Source of the DNA: Bacteroidota bacterium
GTDB lineage: Bacteria > Bacteroidota > Bacteroidia > Chitinophagales > Chitinophagaceae
Assembly (NCBI GenBank): GCA_018267575.1
Contig: JAFDYF010000111.1
Span: 62,001 to 126,000, forward strand
Length of the DNA: 64,000 nt
Direction: 5' to 3'
This document shows, in pieces, positions 36,498-45,307 of this stretch. The position numbers and the translations under genes are program-made. The first letter of the stretch is position 1; every line of letters starts with the position of its first letter. Under the pieces are notes generated by a model. That model had not been told where the DNA came from. It ran no database searches and saw only the letters and a program-made list of their open reading frames with translations.

Positions 36498-37076
36498 ATG
36501 GATAAAGAAAAAGCAAGGCAAGTTACAGAAGAGGTTATGGGATTGTATGAAAAGCATGGCGGCGAGGAATATGCAGGAGAAAAGATAACCCAGTTGGAGC
36601 ATATGGTACAAGCTGCACAGCTTGCAGAAGTGCAGGGTTTTGATGAGGAAGTGGTACTTGCCGCTTTTCTGCATGATATCGGACATATCTGCGAAGCGGG
36701 CCATGGTGATAATGAAATGGATGGTTTTGGCATCAAGAACCATGAAGAGATAGGGGCAGATTATCTTTTATCGAAAGGGTTTTCAAAAAAGCTGGCCCGC
36801 TTGGTGGAATCGCATGTGGAAGCAAAACGCTATCTTACTTTCAAGTATCCGGAATACTATCATCAGCTATCGGATGCCAGTAAGAAGACATTGGAATATC
36901 AAGGTGGCCCCATGGAAGAGGATGAAGCCAATGCGTTTGAGCAATACCCTTTGTTCGACCTCATAATCAAAATGCGCAAATGGGATGAGGAGGCAAAGAT
37001 TGAACATAAACCAATGCCTGCATTGGCGCATTTCAAAATGATGATACAGCGCCATCTTGAATCTCAAAATAATTAA
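36498..37076 (+). CDS. phnZ: PhnZ-like HD-domain phosphonate oxygenase
   Basis: Cytoplasmic protein of 192 residues. Its HD-domain residues line up with PhnZ: H35, H59-D60 (LHDIGH), H82, H106 and D163, with Y25 and E28 (YAGE) matching the PhnZ pair Tyr24/Glu27. PhnZ uses a mixed-valence di-iron centre and oxygen to split (R)-1-hydroxy-2-aminoethylphosphonate into glycine and phosphate. The TIGR03276 family of phosphonate-operon HD proteins fits. No PhnY hydroxylase is in the window, so the hydroxylated phosphonate may be taken up directly, or PhnY may lie elsewhere. It sits between the phosphatase-like gene and the transporter on the same strand. Confidence 0.82.
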   Translation: MDKEKARQVTEEVMGLYEKHGGEEYAGEKITQLEHMVQAAQLAEVQGFDEEVVLAAFLHDIGHICEAGHGDNEMDGFGIKNHEEIGADYLLSKGFSKKLARLVESHVEAKRYLTFKYPEYYHQLSDASKKTLEYQGGPMEEDEANAFEQYPLFDLIIKMRKWDEEAKIEHKPMPALAHFKMMIQRHLESQNN

Positions 37077-37133
37077 CTGGTTCTTTAGAAAAGAGCCCAA
37101 GCTTCTTAGTGCTTTCTGCTAATACAATCACTC

Positions 37134-38435
37134 ATGCAATCTATATCTGTGTCGGGGAATAAAGGGTCCGTTTTGAATTCAAAACTGCAAAAAGCACCCG
37201 GCTGGGTATTTGTTTTGTTTGTCTCTTTATCCTCATTCGTGGTGTATGCATGCATGTATGGATACCGCAAACCTTTTACCGCTGCATCCTTTGATGGTAT
37301 TAGTTTGTTTGGCATTTCATATAAAGTGGTATTGGTGATTGCCCAGGTATTGGGCTATATGCTCGGCAAGTTTTATGGTATCCGTTTTATTGCATCGCTG
37401 GACCCGAGCAAAAGGGCGGTGATGATCATTCGACTGATTATGATAGGATGGTTCTCCCTGCTGCTATTTGCTATTGTACCCGCTCCCTATAATTTTGTTT
37501 TCATGTTTATCAATGGGTTTCCGCTTGCCATGGTTTGGGGATTGGTTTTTGGTTTTTTGGAAGGACGCAAGGTCACTGAAATCATGGGTGCGATACTCGC
37601 TACCAGTTTTATTTTTGCTTCTGGTCTTGCAAAAACGGTAGGGAAATGGCTCATGCTTCATTTTCATATTAGCGAATGGTGGATGCCTTTCGCAGCGGGA
37701 TCGGTTTTTGTGTTGCCCCTTTTGATAAGTACTTGGCTGTTGAACCAAACACCGGCTCCTACTGCCGAAGATGCAGTAGCCAGAACAGTGCGTAAGCCTA
37801 TGGACAAAGCGGAAAGAAAAGCATTTATCAAACGTTTCGGGGTTGCATTGGTACCGGTGATCATTGCCTATGTAATGCTCACCATCCTGCGTGATTTCAG
37901 TGAGGATTTTGCCAATGAATTATGGACGGAGACTGGGTATCAAAATAACGCGGGCATTTTTGCACAGACAAGTACTTTTATTTCCATATTGGTTCTTGTG
38001 GTAATTGGGGGCTTCTTCCTGATCAAAAACAATTATAAGGCCTTCCAGTTGAACAACGTCATTATTATATTCGGGTTCCTGCTTGCGGCATTCAGTACGG
38101 TATTGTATCACATGCACCTGATTTCTCCGGTAATCTGGATTGTATGTGCTGCATCCGGTCTTTACTTTGGTTATGTGCCCTATAATTGTTTTTATTTTGA
38201 AAGGTTGCTTGCTGCTTATAAAGTGCCAGGCAATGTTGGCTTTCTGATATATATAGCCGATGCCTTTGGCTACTTGGGCACGGTGTTGGTTTTATTGGTT
38301 AAAGAATTTATTACCATTAAATATTCTTGGGTCGATTTTTTTACTTGGATCTTTTATATATCCGCTGCAGGCGGCATATTGCTTGTGATTTGGGGTTCTG
38401 CTTTGTTTGCTAAAATTTATAAGAATCAGAAATAA
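37134..38435 (+). CDS. DUF5690-type MFS transporter
   Basis: Inner-membrane protein of 433 residues with about 12 membrane helices and a longer cytoplasmic loop near residues 205-240. The segment YGYRKPFTAASF near helix 1 resembles the Arg-Lys motif at the same place in organophosphate antiporters such as GlpT. It corresponds to the DUF5690 family, which has no established substrate. Between the PhnZ-like and FAD enzyme genes, it probably carries a phosphonate or organophosphate from periplasm to cytoplasm. The next gene starts 6 bases after its stop. Confidence 0.75.
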   Translation: MQSISVSGNKGSVLNSKLQKAPGWVFVLFVSLSSFVVYACMYGYRKPFTAASFDGISLFGISYKVVLVIAQVLGYMLGKFYGIRFIASLDPSKRAVMIIRLIMIGWFSLLLFAIVPAPYNFVFMFINGFPLAMVWGLVFGFLEGRKVTEIMGAILATSFIFASGLAKTVGKWLMLHFHISEWWMPFAAGSVFVLPLLISTWLLNQTPAPTAEDAVARTVRKPMDKAERKAFIKRFGVALVPVIIAYVMLTILRDFSEDFANELWTETGYQNNAGIFAQTSTFISILVLVVIGGFFLIKNNYKAFQLNNVIIIFGFLLAAFSTVLYHMHLISPVIWIVCAASGLYFGYVPYNCFYFERLLAAYKVPGNVGFLIYIADAFGYLGTVLVLLVKEFITIKYSWVDFFTWIFYISAAGGILLVIWGSALFAKIYKNQK

Positions 38436-38441
38436 TTGTTC

Positions 38442-39572
38442 ATGAACAAGAGTTCAGCCATCGTGGTCGGTGCTGGCATTATCGGACTGGCCACCGCAAA
38501 AGCATTGGCAGAAAGGGGTTTTTCTGTTAAAGTATTTGACCGTACGCATCGAGCCGTAGGTGCTTCTATCCGGAATTTCGGCATGGTATGGCCAATTGGT
38601 CAACCATCTGGTAAATTGTACCAACGTGCCATTAAGAGCCGGGCTATATGGGATGAAGTAGCCGATAAAGCCCATATCTGGAAAGATCCTGTGGGGAGTA
38701 TGCAGTTGGCCTATCATGCAGATGAGTGGCAGGTATTGCAGGAAGCGCATGAAATATTTTTGAAAGAAGGTAGAAATGTGCGACTACTCAATAAAGATCA
38801 AATTGCTGAAAAATCCGAAGCCGTGGTGCAGCAGCGTTTATTGGGTGGATTGTACAGTGCAGAGGAATTGATTGTGGATCCCCGGGAAGCCATTGCCGCA
38901 ATCCCCGGATATTTATCGGAAAAATTTTCTGTTGAGTTTCATTGGGGCAAATGCGTTTCCTATATCGCAGACCAGACTGCTTATATCGGTAATGGAGAAG
39001 AGTATGAAGCCGATCTTATTTTTATTTGCAGCGGCACGGATATGGAAACACTTTATCCTGAAGCTTTTGCCAACCAACCCTTGACCAAATGCAAGCTTCA
39101 GATGATGCGCTTGGCAGCCCAACCTTCCGGATGGCGCATTGGTCCTGCATTGTGTGGCGGTCTATCGCTGACCCATTATGGTAGTTTCAAACAAGCAAGT
39201 TCGCTGTCTTTATTGAGGGCAAGATATGAGGAAGAGATGGCTGACTATCTGGAATGGGGCATCCATGTCATGGTTTCACAAAATGGGATGGGTGAGCTCA
39301 GTGTTGGTGATTCGCATGAATATGGCTTGACTCATGACCCTTTTGATAAGAGCTTTATCAATAAAATGATCCTCGATTATCTTAAAACCTTTGCTCGGTT
39401 TAAAGATGAAACTTTGATCGAAACTTGGAATGGGTCTTATCCTGTGATCACAGATGGCAGCACCGATATGTTTTTTTCTCCTGATACCTGTGTGTACGCT
39501 ATCAATGGGGTGGCCGGCGCCGGTATGACTTTTTCTTTTGCACTAGCGGAGGAATTGGTGGCGGGATTGTAG
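38442..39572 (+). CDS. TIGR03364-type FAD-dependent oxidoreductase
   Basis: DAO-family flavoenzyme of about 376 residues. The N-terminus has the dinucleotide-binding motif VVGAGIIGLATAKALAERGF and ends its first strand with an acidic residue (VFDR); a C-terminal GVAGAGMTFSFALAEEL completes the FAD site. The segment GASIRNFGMVWPIGQP is typical of the TIGR03364 group found in phosphonate operons. Members are thought to oxidise aminoethylphosphonate or its N-methyl form to phosphonoacetaldehyde. The ATG at 38442 is used rather than the TTG at 38436. It is the last gene of the apparent phosphonate group and is followed by repeat DNA. Confidence 0.78.
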   Translation: MNKSSAIVVGAGIIGLATAKALAERGFSVKVFDRTHRAVGASIRNFGMVWPIGQPSGKLYQRAIKSRAIWDEVADKAHIWKDPVGSMQLAYHADEWQVLQEAHEIFLKEGRNVRLLNKDQIAEKSEAVVQQRLLGGLYSAEELIVDPREAIAAIPGYLSEKFSVEFHWGKCVSYIADQTAYIGNGEEYEADLIFICSGTDMETLYPEAFANQPLTKCKLQMMRLAAQPSGWRIGPALCGGLSLTHYGSFKQASSLSLLRARYEEEMADYLEWGIHVMVSQNGMGELSVGDSHEYGLTHDPFDKSFINKMILDYLKTFARFKDETLIETWNGSYPVITDGSTDMFFSPDTCVYAINGVAGAGMTFSFALAEELVAGL

Positions 39573-39589
39573 TTTTTATTAGGGTGTAA

Positions 39590-39960
39590 GGTTTGGGGTT
39601 TAAGGCGAAACGCTGAACGCATAAAGCTTAATGCTATGCCACTGTACCTCAGCGTGAAAACATATTTTGAACCACATAAGGCATATAAGGCACATAAGAA
39701 AACCCAATCAGTGCATCAGTGGCAAAACGCAAAACGCTTAAAGCTAAACGCATGAAGCTAGTGGCTCAACGATTCAGAGAATCAACTCCGCGTCCACTGC
39801 GCCACTGCGTGAATTTCTTTTTGAACCACATAAGGCATATAAGCCACATAAGAAAACCCAATCAGTGCATCAGTGGCAAAACGCTTAAATCTAAACGAAG
39901 AATGCTGACTGGTCAACACCAACACCAATTCCCAATTTCCCCCTCCTTAGTAATCGACCC
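39590..39960. repeat. Dispersed non-coding repeat patch B with internal tandem copy
   Basis: Contains two near-identical units of about 66 bases, at 39665-39730 and 39819-39884, each running from TTTTGAACCACATAAGGC to CATCAGTGGCAAAACGC. Between and around them are AACGCTTAAAGCTAAACGC phrases. The same core occurs inverted in patches A and C and direct in patch D. No gene is present up to 40013. Confidence 0.7.
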
Positions 39961-40013
39961 CGTTTCGTTTTTTATTTTTTACTTTTGCGCATTCTTAAAC
40001 GAGGGCATCTGGA

Positions 40014-40664
40014 ATGGGAAAATTAGGAACAATATTTTTTGAAAACCGTTATGCTTTTATTGGCTTTAGCTTGTTCTTTTTGGTAGGGGCTTTAGGCTTG
40101 CTCTGCTACAGCAAAGCAGATAGCTTTTTTTTGATCAATAGCTACCACAATCAAACCCTCGACCTTTTTTTTACCTATTATACCAATGTAGGCGACGGTC
40201 TTTTTTCAATTGGGATTTTTTTAATCCTGCTTTGGAGGCGTAAACCTTTGCCAGCTTGGGAAATTGTAATTGCTTTTCTATTATCGGGATTGGTAGCACA
40301 ATTGGTGAAGCATTTTTTCCAAATGCCCCGACCCAAGACTTTTTTTGCAGAAGGGAGCTATCATCATTTTATAGAAGGGGTCACGCTATCTGGTTATGCC
40401 AGTTTCCCTTCGGGTCATACTGCAACGGCTTTTGCCACAGCGCTACTTCTTTCTATTTTTGCAAAAAATAAAAAATATAGTTTACTGTTTGTATTTGCTG
40501 CATGGCTAGTGGCTTTTTCGCGTATTTATCTAGGACAGCATTTTTTGCAGGATGTTTTTGTGGGCGCATTGATTGGTATGGTTTGTTCCTTGACCGTGTT
40601 CTTGGTTTTCGATGCACATCCATCCTGGGGCGAAAAACTCAAATTTGGTAAAACGGGTAAATAA
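40014..40664 (+). CDS. PAP2-family membrane phosphatase
   Basis: Membrane phosphatase of 216 residues with about five hydrophobic helices. The three catalytic motifs are intact: KHFFQMPRP, PSGHTA and SRIYLGQHFLQD. Members remove phosphate from lipid phosphates such as undecaprenyl diphosphate, phosphatidate or lipid A. A GT2 glycosyltransferase and an ArnT-like glycosyltransferase follow, so lipid A dephosphorylation or recycling of a lipid carrier is a reasonable guess. Confidence 0.88.
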   Translation: MGKLGTIFFENRYAFIGFSLFFLVGALGLLCYSKADSFFLINSYHNQTLDLFFTYYTNVGDGLFSIGIFLILLWRRKPLPAWEIVIAFLLSGLVAQLVKHFFQMPRPKTFFAEGSYHHFIEGVTLSGYASFPSGHTATAFATALLLSIFAKNKKYSLLFVFAAWLVAFSRIYLGQHFLQDVFVGALIGMVCSLTVFLVFDAHPSWGEKLKFGKTGK

Positions 40665-40755
40665 ACATTACCCAATTGAAAAATGGCTTAGCAATCAGAA
40701 TGCACATCGTATAATTGAGCTATTTTCACATTTGCTTTGTCTATTAATAAGAACT

Positions 40756-41523
40756 ATGATCAACAACAAAAAATTAGTGATTGTGCTGCCGGCTTATAAT
40801 GCTGCGCTCACGCTCAAAAAAACCTATCAGGAAATCCCTTTTGATATAGTGGATGAAGTGATATTGGTGGATGACAATAGCAGCGACAAAACCGTAGAGA
40901 TAGCAAAGGAGCTTGGCATTTCGCATATTATCAAGCACGATAAAAACCGTGGCTATGGTGGAAACCAAAAATCATGTTACAACAAAGCTTTGGAAATTGG
41001 CGGAGATATTGTGATCATGCTGCACCCCGATTATCAATATACCCCCAAGCTGATTCCTTCGATGGCTTACTTGATTGCCAACAATGTGTACCAAGTGGTG
41101 CTTGGCTCACGCACCTTGGGAAAAGGTGCTCTGCATGGGGGCATGCCTTTGTACAAATACATTTCCAACCGGGCCCTTACTTTTTTTGAGAACGTCATGT
41201 TGAGGCAAAAGCTAGCCGAATACCATACGGGTTACCGAGCTTTTTCAAGAGAAATATTGGAGCGTATCAATTACGAGATCAATTCAGAGGATTTTGTTTT
41301 TGACAATCAGATGCTGTCGCAAATTATTTATCTCGGTTATGAAATTGCAGAGATCACCTGCCCCACAAAATATTTTGAAGAAGCTTCCAGCATTAATCTG
41401 CAGCGTAGCATTACCTATGGGTTGGGGGTACTGAAAGTTTCGGTGGTGCATCGTTTGTGCAAATGGGGGGTGATGAAGCGGAAAATGTATGAGCCTGTCA
41501 GGACGGGGATTTTGGGGCATTAG
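40756..41523 (+). CDS. Family 2 glycosyltransferase (polyprenyl-phosphate sugar synthase type)
   Basis: Cytoplasmic glycosyltransferase of about 255 residues. It has the GT2 start VIVLPAYNAALTLKKTY, the donor-binding DDNSSDKT, a D-x-D-like MLHPDYQY and a GYRAFSREIL acceptor-side motif. This layout fits DPM1-like enzymes that load a sugar onto polyprenyl phosphate. The ATG at 40756 is preferred because the longer frame overlaps the upstream gene. Together with the ArnT-like gene downstream it could supply and transfer a sugar to lipid A or another surface glycan. Confidence 0.85.
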   Translation: MINNKKLVIVLPAYNAALTLKKTYQEIPFDIVDEVILVDDNSSDKTVEIAKELGISHIIKHDKNRGYGGNQKSCYNKALEIGGDIVIMLHPDYQYTPKLIPSMAYLIANNVYQVVLGSRTLGKGALHGGMPLYKYISNRALTFFENVMLRQKLAEYHTGYRAFSREILERINYEINSEDFVFDNQMLSQIIYLGYEIAEITCPTKYFEEASSINLQRSITYGLGVLKVSVVHRLCKWGVMKRKMYEPVRTGILGH

Positions 41524-41600
41524 TGTGATGAATGAATAGTAAATGTCGATTGCAAATAACACTATTGACTATTCATCATTCACAAATTCGTTTTTTATAA
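41524..41600. repeat. Imperfect inverted repeat of the GATGAATAGT family
   Basis: GTGATGAATGAATAGT is followed about 19 bases later by ACTATTGACTATTCATCATTCAC, nearly its reverse complement. The same word family appears at 26300 and 62285. It could form a hairpin between the two glycosyltransferase genes. Confidence 0.5.
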
Positions 41601-41623
41601 AGAATCAAAACACCTTATTATTC

Positions 41624-43288
41624 ATGCGCTTTACCAAAATACAAATCATCGTTTTCATTGCGCTACTGGCTGCGGTATTCTTTATCCCATTTCTGGGAAA
41701 AGTACACCTCTTCGATTGGGATGAGATCAATTTTGCAGAATGCTCCCGGGAGATGATTAAAACAGGTGATTACAGCCGTGTTTATATTAATTTCAAACCT
41801 TTCTGGGAAAAGCCACCCATGTTTTTTTGGATGCAAAGCACGGCCATGAAGATTTTTGGTGTAAATGAATTTGCGGCACGTTTTCCCAATGCGGTATGTG
41901 GCATTATCACTTTAATCGTGATTTTTATTTGCGGTACCAGGATCTATGACAAAAAATTTGGGGTGCTTTGGGCGCTTGCTTTTGGCGGTTCTCTTTTCCC
42001 CAATATGTATTTCAAATCAGGCATTATCGATCCTTGGTTCAACCTGTTTACTTTTTTGTCTCTGTACAATTTTATTTTATACCATTGGTCTAGGAACGGG
42101 TTTGATATGAAGGGGCTGAATAAAAAACCATTGCGCTATGTGGTTTGGTCGGGTGTTTTCATGGGTTTGGCCATGATGACCAAGGGCCAAGTGGCACTTA
42201 TGGTATTTTTGATGGCAGCCGGGGTTTATTTTGTTTATAACCGCTTTCGTTTTTATTTTAACTGGTGGCATGCATTATTGTTTTTAATCATTACCACGGT
42301 CGTATGTGGGGCATGGTATGGATATGAAACCATCAAAGACGGACCTTGGTTCATTACGTCTTTTCTGAAGTATCAATGGCGATTGTTTACCACCCACGAT
42401 GCTGATCAGAAAGGGTTCTGGGGCTATCATTATGTGGTGTTGTTGATTGGTTGTTTTCCCGCTTCGCTTTTGGCCATCCCTTCTTTTTTCAAAACAAATT
42501 ATACCAGTAAGTACGACAAGGACTTTAAAAAATGGATGCAGATATTGTTTTGGGTGGTTACGATTTTATTTACCATCGTTCAATCACGCATTATCCATTA
42601 TTCCTCCATGGCTTGGTTCCCGCTTACATTTTTAGCTGCCTATACCATTTATAAATGGGATACTAAACAACTTGCCTATAAAAAATATGTGGGCACTTTC
42701 ATTGCCATACTTGGTGGTATCATTGCTGTATTGGTATTGGCTGTGCCCTATTTGGCCATGAGCATTAAAAAACTGGTTCCCTATGTGGATGATAAGTTTG
42801 CGCAGGCAAATATGGAAGCGGATGTGCATTGGAGTGGGTGGGAAGGGGTTGTGGGTGTGTTGATGATTATTTCCATCATATTGGGCATTCGGTTGCTTAA
42901 GAAAAATGATTTTCAAAAAGCGGCCTGGGTGCTTTTTGGAGGCACGGCCATCATGATTTTTTTGACATCTGCCATCATCGTTCCCAAGGTGGAGCAATAC
43001 TCGCAAGCTGCTGCGATTGATTTTTTTGAACAAAGACAGGGGGAAAACTGCTATGTGACCACTTTGGGTTATTATAGTTATGCGCCTTTGTTTTATACCC
43101 ATAAAGAAAAACCAACCAACCCCAATTCATACGATGAGCAATGGTTGCTCACGGGCCCAATTGACAAACCGACTTATTTTGTAACCAGGGTTGATCGGAT
43201 GGACAAATACAAGCAATACACAGATCTAAAAGAGTTGTACCGGAAAAATGGTTTTGTGTTTTTGAAGCGTGATCCGCAGATAAAATAA
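41624..43288 (+). CDS. ArnT-like membrane glycosyltransferase
   Basis: Integral membrane protein of about 554 residues with many hydrophobic helices. The first periplasmic loop has FDWDEINFAECSREM, the acidic motif of the GT39/GT83 families, then FWEKPPMFFWMQS. Such enzymes move a sugar from a polyprenyl-phosphate carrier to lipid A or protein on the periplasmic side. The ATG at 41624 starts directly before the first helix. The preceding GT2 gene probably makes its donor. Confidence 0.85.
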   Translation: MRFTKIQIIVFIALLAAVFFIPFLGKVHLFDWDEINFAECSREMIKTGDYSRVYINFKPFWEKPPMFFWMQSTAMKIFGVNEFAARFPNAVCGIITLIVIFICGTRIYDKKFGVLWALAFGGSLFPNMYFKSGIIDPWFNLFTFLSLYNFILYHWSRNGFDMKGLNKKPLRYVVWSGVFMGLAMMTKGQVALMVFLMAAGVYFVYNRFRFYFNWWHALLFLIITTVVCGAWYGYETIKDGPWFITSFLKYQWRLFTTHDADQKGFWGYHYVVLLIGCFPASLLAIPSFFKTNYTSKYDKDFKKWMQILFWVVTILFTIVQSRIIHYSSMAWFPLTFLAAYTIYKWDTKQLAYKKYVGTFIAILGGIIAVLVLAVPYLAMSIKKLVPYVDDKFAQANMEADVHWSGWEGVVGVLMIISIILGIRLLKKNDFQKAAWVLFGGTAIMIFLTSAIIVPKVEQYSQAAAIDFFEQRQGENCYVTTLGYYSYAPLFYTHKEKPTNPNSYDEQWLLTGPIDKPTYFVTRVDRMDKYKQYTDLKELYRKNGFVFLKRDPQIK

Positions 43289-43524
43289 TGTTTGGATTTG
43301 GGTTGTAGCATAGGTGCTAATGGTTTTTAGGGAATGAGTTTCCTATTGTTAGAAATTTTTGTAATGATTTCATTTTCATTTGTTTGCGGAAATAAAAAAA
43401 TTAAATAACCTCCCTTTTTGGAATTTCTATATTATCTAATTGTTAAGTCTTTTCAAGTCGCATCCATACTTTGGTTGGTTATATTTTTTTGAGGTAAATT
43501 ACTTTCCCACCAAAGCAATTATTT

Positions 43525-43854
43525 ATGGAAATCTTTGAAATACAGATTGGATTATTGAATAAAAATGCTGTTGTAAAGAAATCCCCCTTTTTTCTTACGG
43601 TGATCAACGAACAGCGATTTAATGTTTCTGTTGATAGAGTTCCCCTTATAGAATATTTTGTACTGATAGCAGGTAAGGACAAAACCGAAGACATCAAAAT
43701 TAAAGTGTACAGAAATATTGCCGATGGCAAATGGTACGATGAGAATTACTCTGTAGATAGCCAGTTCAATTCACCAGAGTTTGGCATCCCATCCATCAAT
43801 TCAGAGGTAAAAAAGCTCATAGATAGCTATGAGAATCATCTGGTAAAAATCTAG
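43525..43854 (+). CDS. Hypothetical soluble protein
   Basis: Protein of 109 residues without signal peptide or membrane segment. It is rich in beta-strand-like stretches (FEIQIGLLN, FFLTVINEQRFNVSV, YFVLIAGKD) and ends in a helix. I do not recognise a family. It lies between the glycosyltransferase group and a convergent oxygenase gene; there is no operon partner. Confidence 0.6.
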   Translation: MEIFEIQIGLLNKNAVVKKSPFFLTVINEQRFNVSVDRVPLIEYFVLIAGKDKTEDIKIKVYRNIADGKWYDENYSVDSQFNSPEFGIPSINSEVKKLIDSYENHLVKI

Positions 43855-43882
43855 GCCAGTACATAATTTTTATATTGCGAGC

Positions 43883-44728
43883 TTACTTCTTTTTCCCAGA
43901 AAAAAACTTTAGCAGTTTGCTGATGATTTTATCATTGGCGCCCAGCCTTCCTTTGATTTCGGTATAGGCGGATACCATCGCGTTATCGATTTTAACCAAT
44001 AATTTATTACTGCCATCCCCTGGACGGGCCTGGTAATAAGTAGCGCGGCGGAAAGGTTTTGCCTCTTCTGTATAATAGTATAAAGCAATAGACCTTCTAT
44101 ATTGATCTTCCGGGCAGGTCATGGGCAAAGGATGTCCATGGAAAGAATCCGCATCTGTATTGAAAATCACACAGCGGTTAAAAACAGGAAGTACTTCTGC
44201 TTCGCATCCTTTCATTTTCCGGTCCCAGAGTTCAAGTTTGCCGCCCCATTCTTCTTTCCAATCTTTGTTTAGGTACACGAGCACGTTAACCCTACGCTGC
44301 CAGTTTTTATGATGGGGATGAACCGTAAAATCAGCATGTATATTCAAAAAACCGCCTTTGCCAGATTGATGGATGCCACCCCCTTCCATCGAATCATCTT
44401 TTTGCAGGTTTGCAATGCCCGTAAGATTGGTTAGGAACTGTAAGAAAGCAGGCGAGTTCAATTCGTTGATGGTTGTTTTGATGGTATCTGGTAAAAGGTC
44501 AATTTTGTTTAGGCCTCTTTTTTTTTCGTTGTAGTGGGTATAGTTGATCCAACCATCCGATTCATTAAGTTGGTTAAACTCTGTGATGCAATTGTCCAAC
44601 ACTTCGGGGTTCAAAAAATTTTCTAACACAATATGTGGGTAGGGACTGGCTGTTTGGTATTGCTTGGTTAGTTCCGGTAGCTTATTTTTCCAAGTTTCGT
44701 AGTCGAATATTTGGGTAGCAGTTTGCAC
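43883..44728 (-). CDS. 2OG-Fe(II) oxygenase, prolyl-hydroxylase-like
   Basis: Protein of 281 residues with the iron ligands H131-A-D133 (NIHADF), a distal His in DSFHGHP and the 2-oxoglutarate Arg in RRSIALYYY. The layout matches the prolyl 4-hydroxylase-like (2OG-FeII_Oxy_3) family, not the PhyH family of PhnY. It probably hydroxylates a protein or glycan residue; the substrate is unknown. A TATCTTTG promoter element lies upstream. Confidence 0.85.
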   Translation of the reverse strand: MQTATQIFDYETWKNKLPELTKQYQTASPYPHIVLENFLNPEVLDNCITEFNQLNESDGWINYTHYNEKKRGLNKIDLLPDTIKTTINELNSPAFLQFLTNLTGIANLQKDDSMEGGGIHQSGKGGFLNIHADFTVHPHHKNWQRRVNVLVYLNKDWKEEWGGKLELWDRKMKGCEAEVLPVFNRCVIFNTDADSFHGHPLPMTCPEDQYRRSIALYYYTEEAKPFRRATYYQARPGDGSNKLLVKIDNAMVSAYTEIKGRLGANDKIISKLLKFFSGKKK

Positions 44729-44746
44729 GGTTTTTTATTTTAAAAG

Positions 44747-44754
44747 CAAAGATA
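44747..44754 (-). promoter_or_regulatory. -7 promoter element of the oxygenase gene
   Basis: TATCTTTG on the minus strand matches TAnnTTTG and lies 19 bases before the start codon. Confidence 0.5.
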
Positions 44755-44769
44755 CATTATGGAAATTTG

Positions 44770-45305
44770 CAAAAAGGGGAAGTTGCCGAGTGGGGAAAAT
44801 GGAATTGGGAATTAGGAATTGGTGTTTCTCGCTAGCATTTTGTGTTTAGCTTTAAGCGTTCACCGTTTTGCCACTGATTGATTCACTGATTAAGGTTCTT
44901 ATGTGCCTAATATGCCTTATGTGGTTCAAAATAATTTTCATGCAGAGGCACGGAGGACTCAGAGTTGATTGGGTGAAGGTTGAGAAGTGGGAAAATGGAA
45001 TTGGGAATTAGGAATTGGTGTTGACTAGTCAGCATTCAGCGTTTAGCTTTATGCGTTTAGCGTGCTGCCTTTAACCTTCTGCCTTCTTCGTACTTCTTTG
45101 TGTCTTGGAGTCTTCGTGGCGAAGAAAATAACCGCAGAGACAGAGAGACGGGGAAGTTGATTGGTTGTTAAATTGCAGAGTTCGCGACTTGCATTCCGCA
45201 TTCTACGGTAGGCGTTTTGCCTTAAGCTTTATGCCCTTTACCTTATGCCCCACACCCTATAAAGAGCCCATGCGTTTAGCTAGCTTTAGGCGTTCAGCGT
45301 TCAGC
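44770..45305. repeat. Dispersed non-coding repeat patch C
   Basis: About 535 bases of recurrent phrases: GGAATTGGGAATTAGGAATT twice, the core GCCACTGATTGATTCACTG to CTTATGTGGTTCAAAA at 44866-44931 (inverted relative to patch B), TTAGCGTTTAG/GCGTTCAGCGTT runs near 45025-45060 and 45275-45310, and GAAGAAAATAACCGCAGAG. No believable gene is present. Confidence 0.65.
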
Positions 45306-45307
45306 GT

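Noticed and set aside
39590..39960. CRISPR-like array
   Set aside because: The repeats are two long imperfect copies without regular spacers, and no cas gene is present.
43883..44728. PhnY for the phosphonate pathway
   Set aside because: PhnY belongs to the PhyH-like group; this protein has the prolyl-hydroxylase-like layout and is on the other strand, away from the phosphonate genes.
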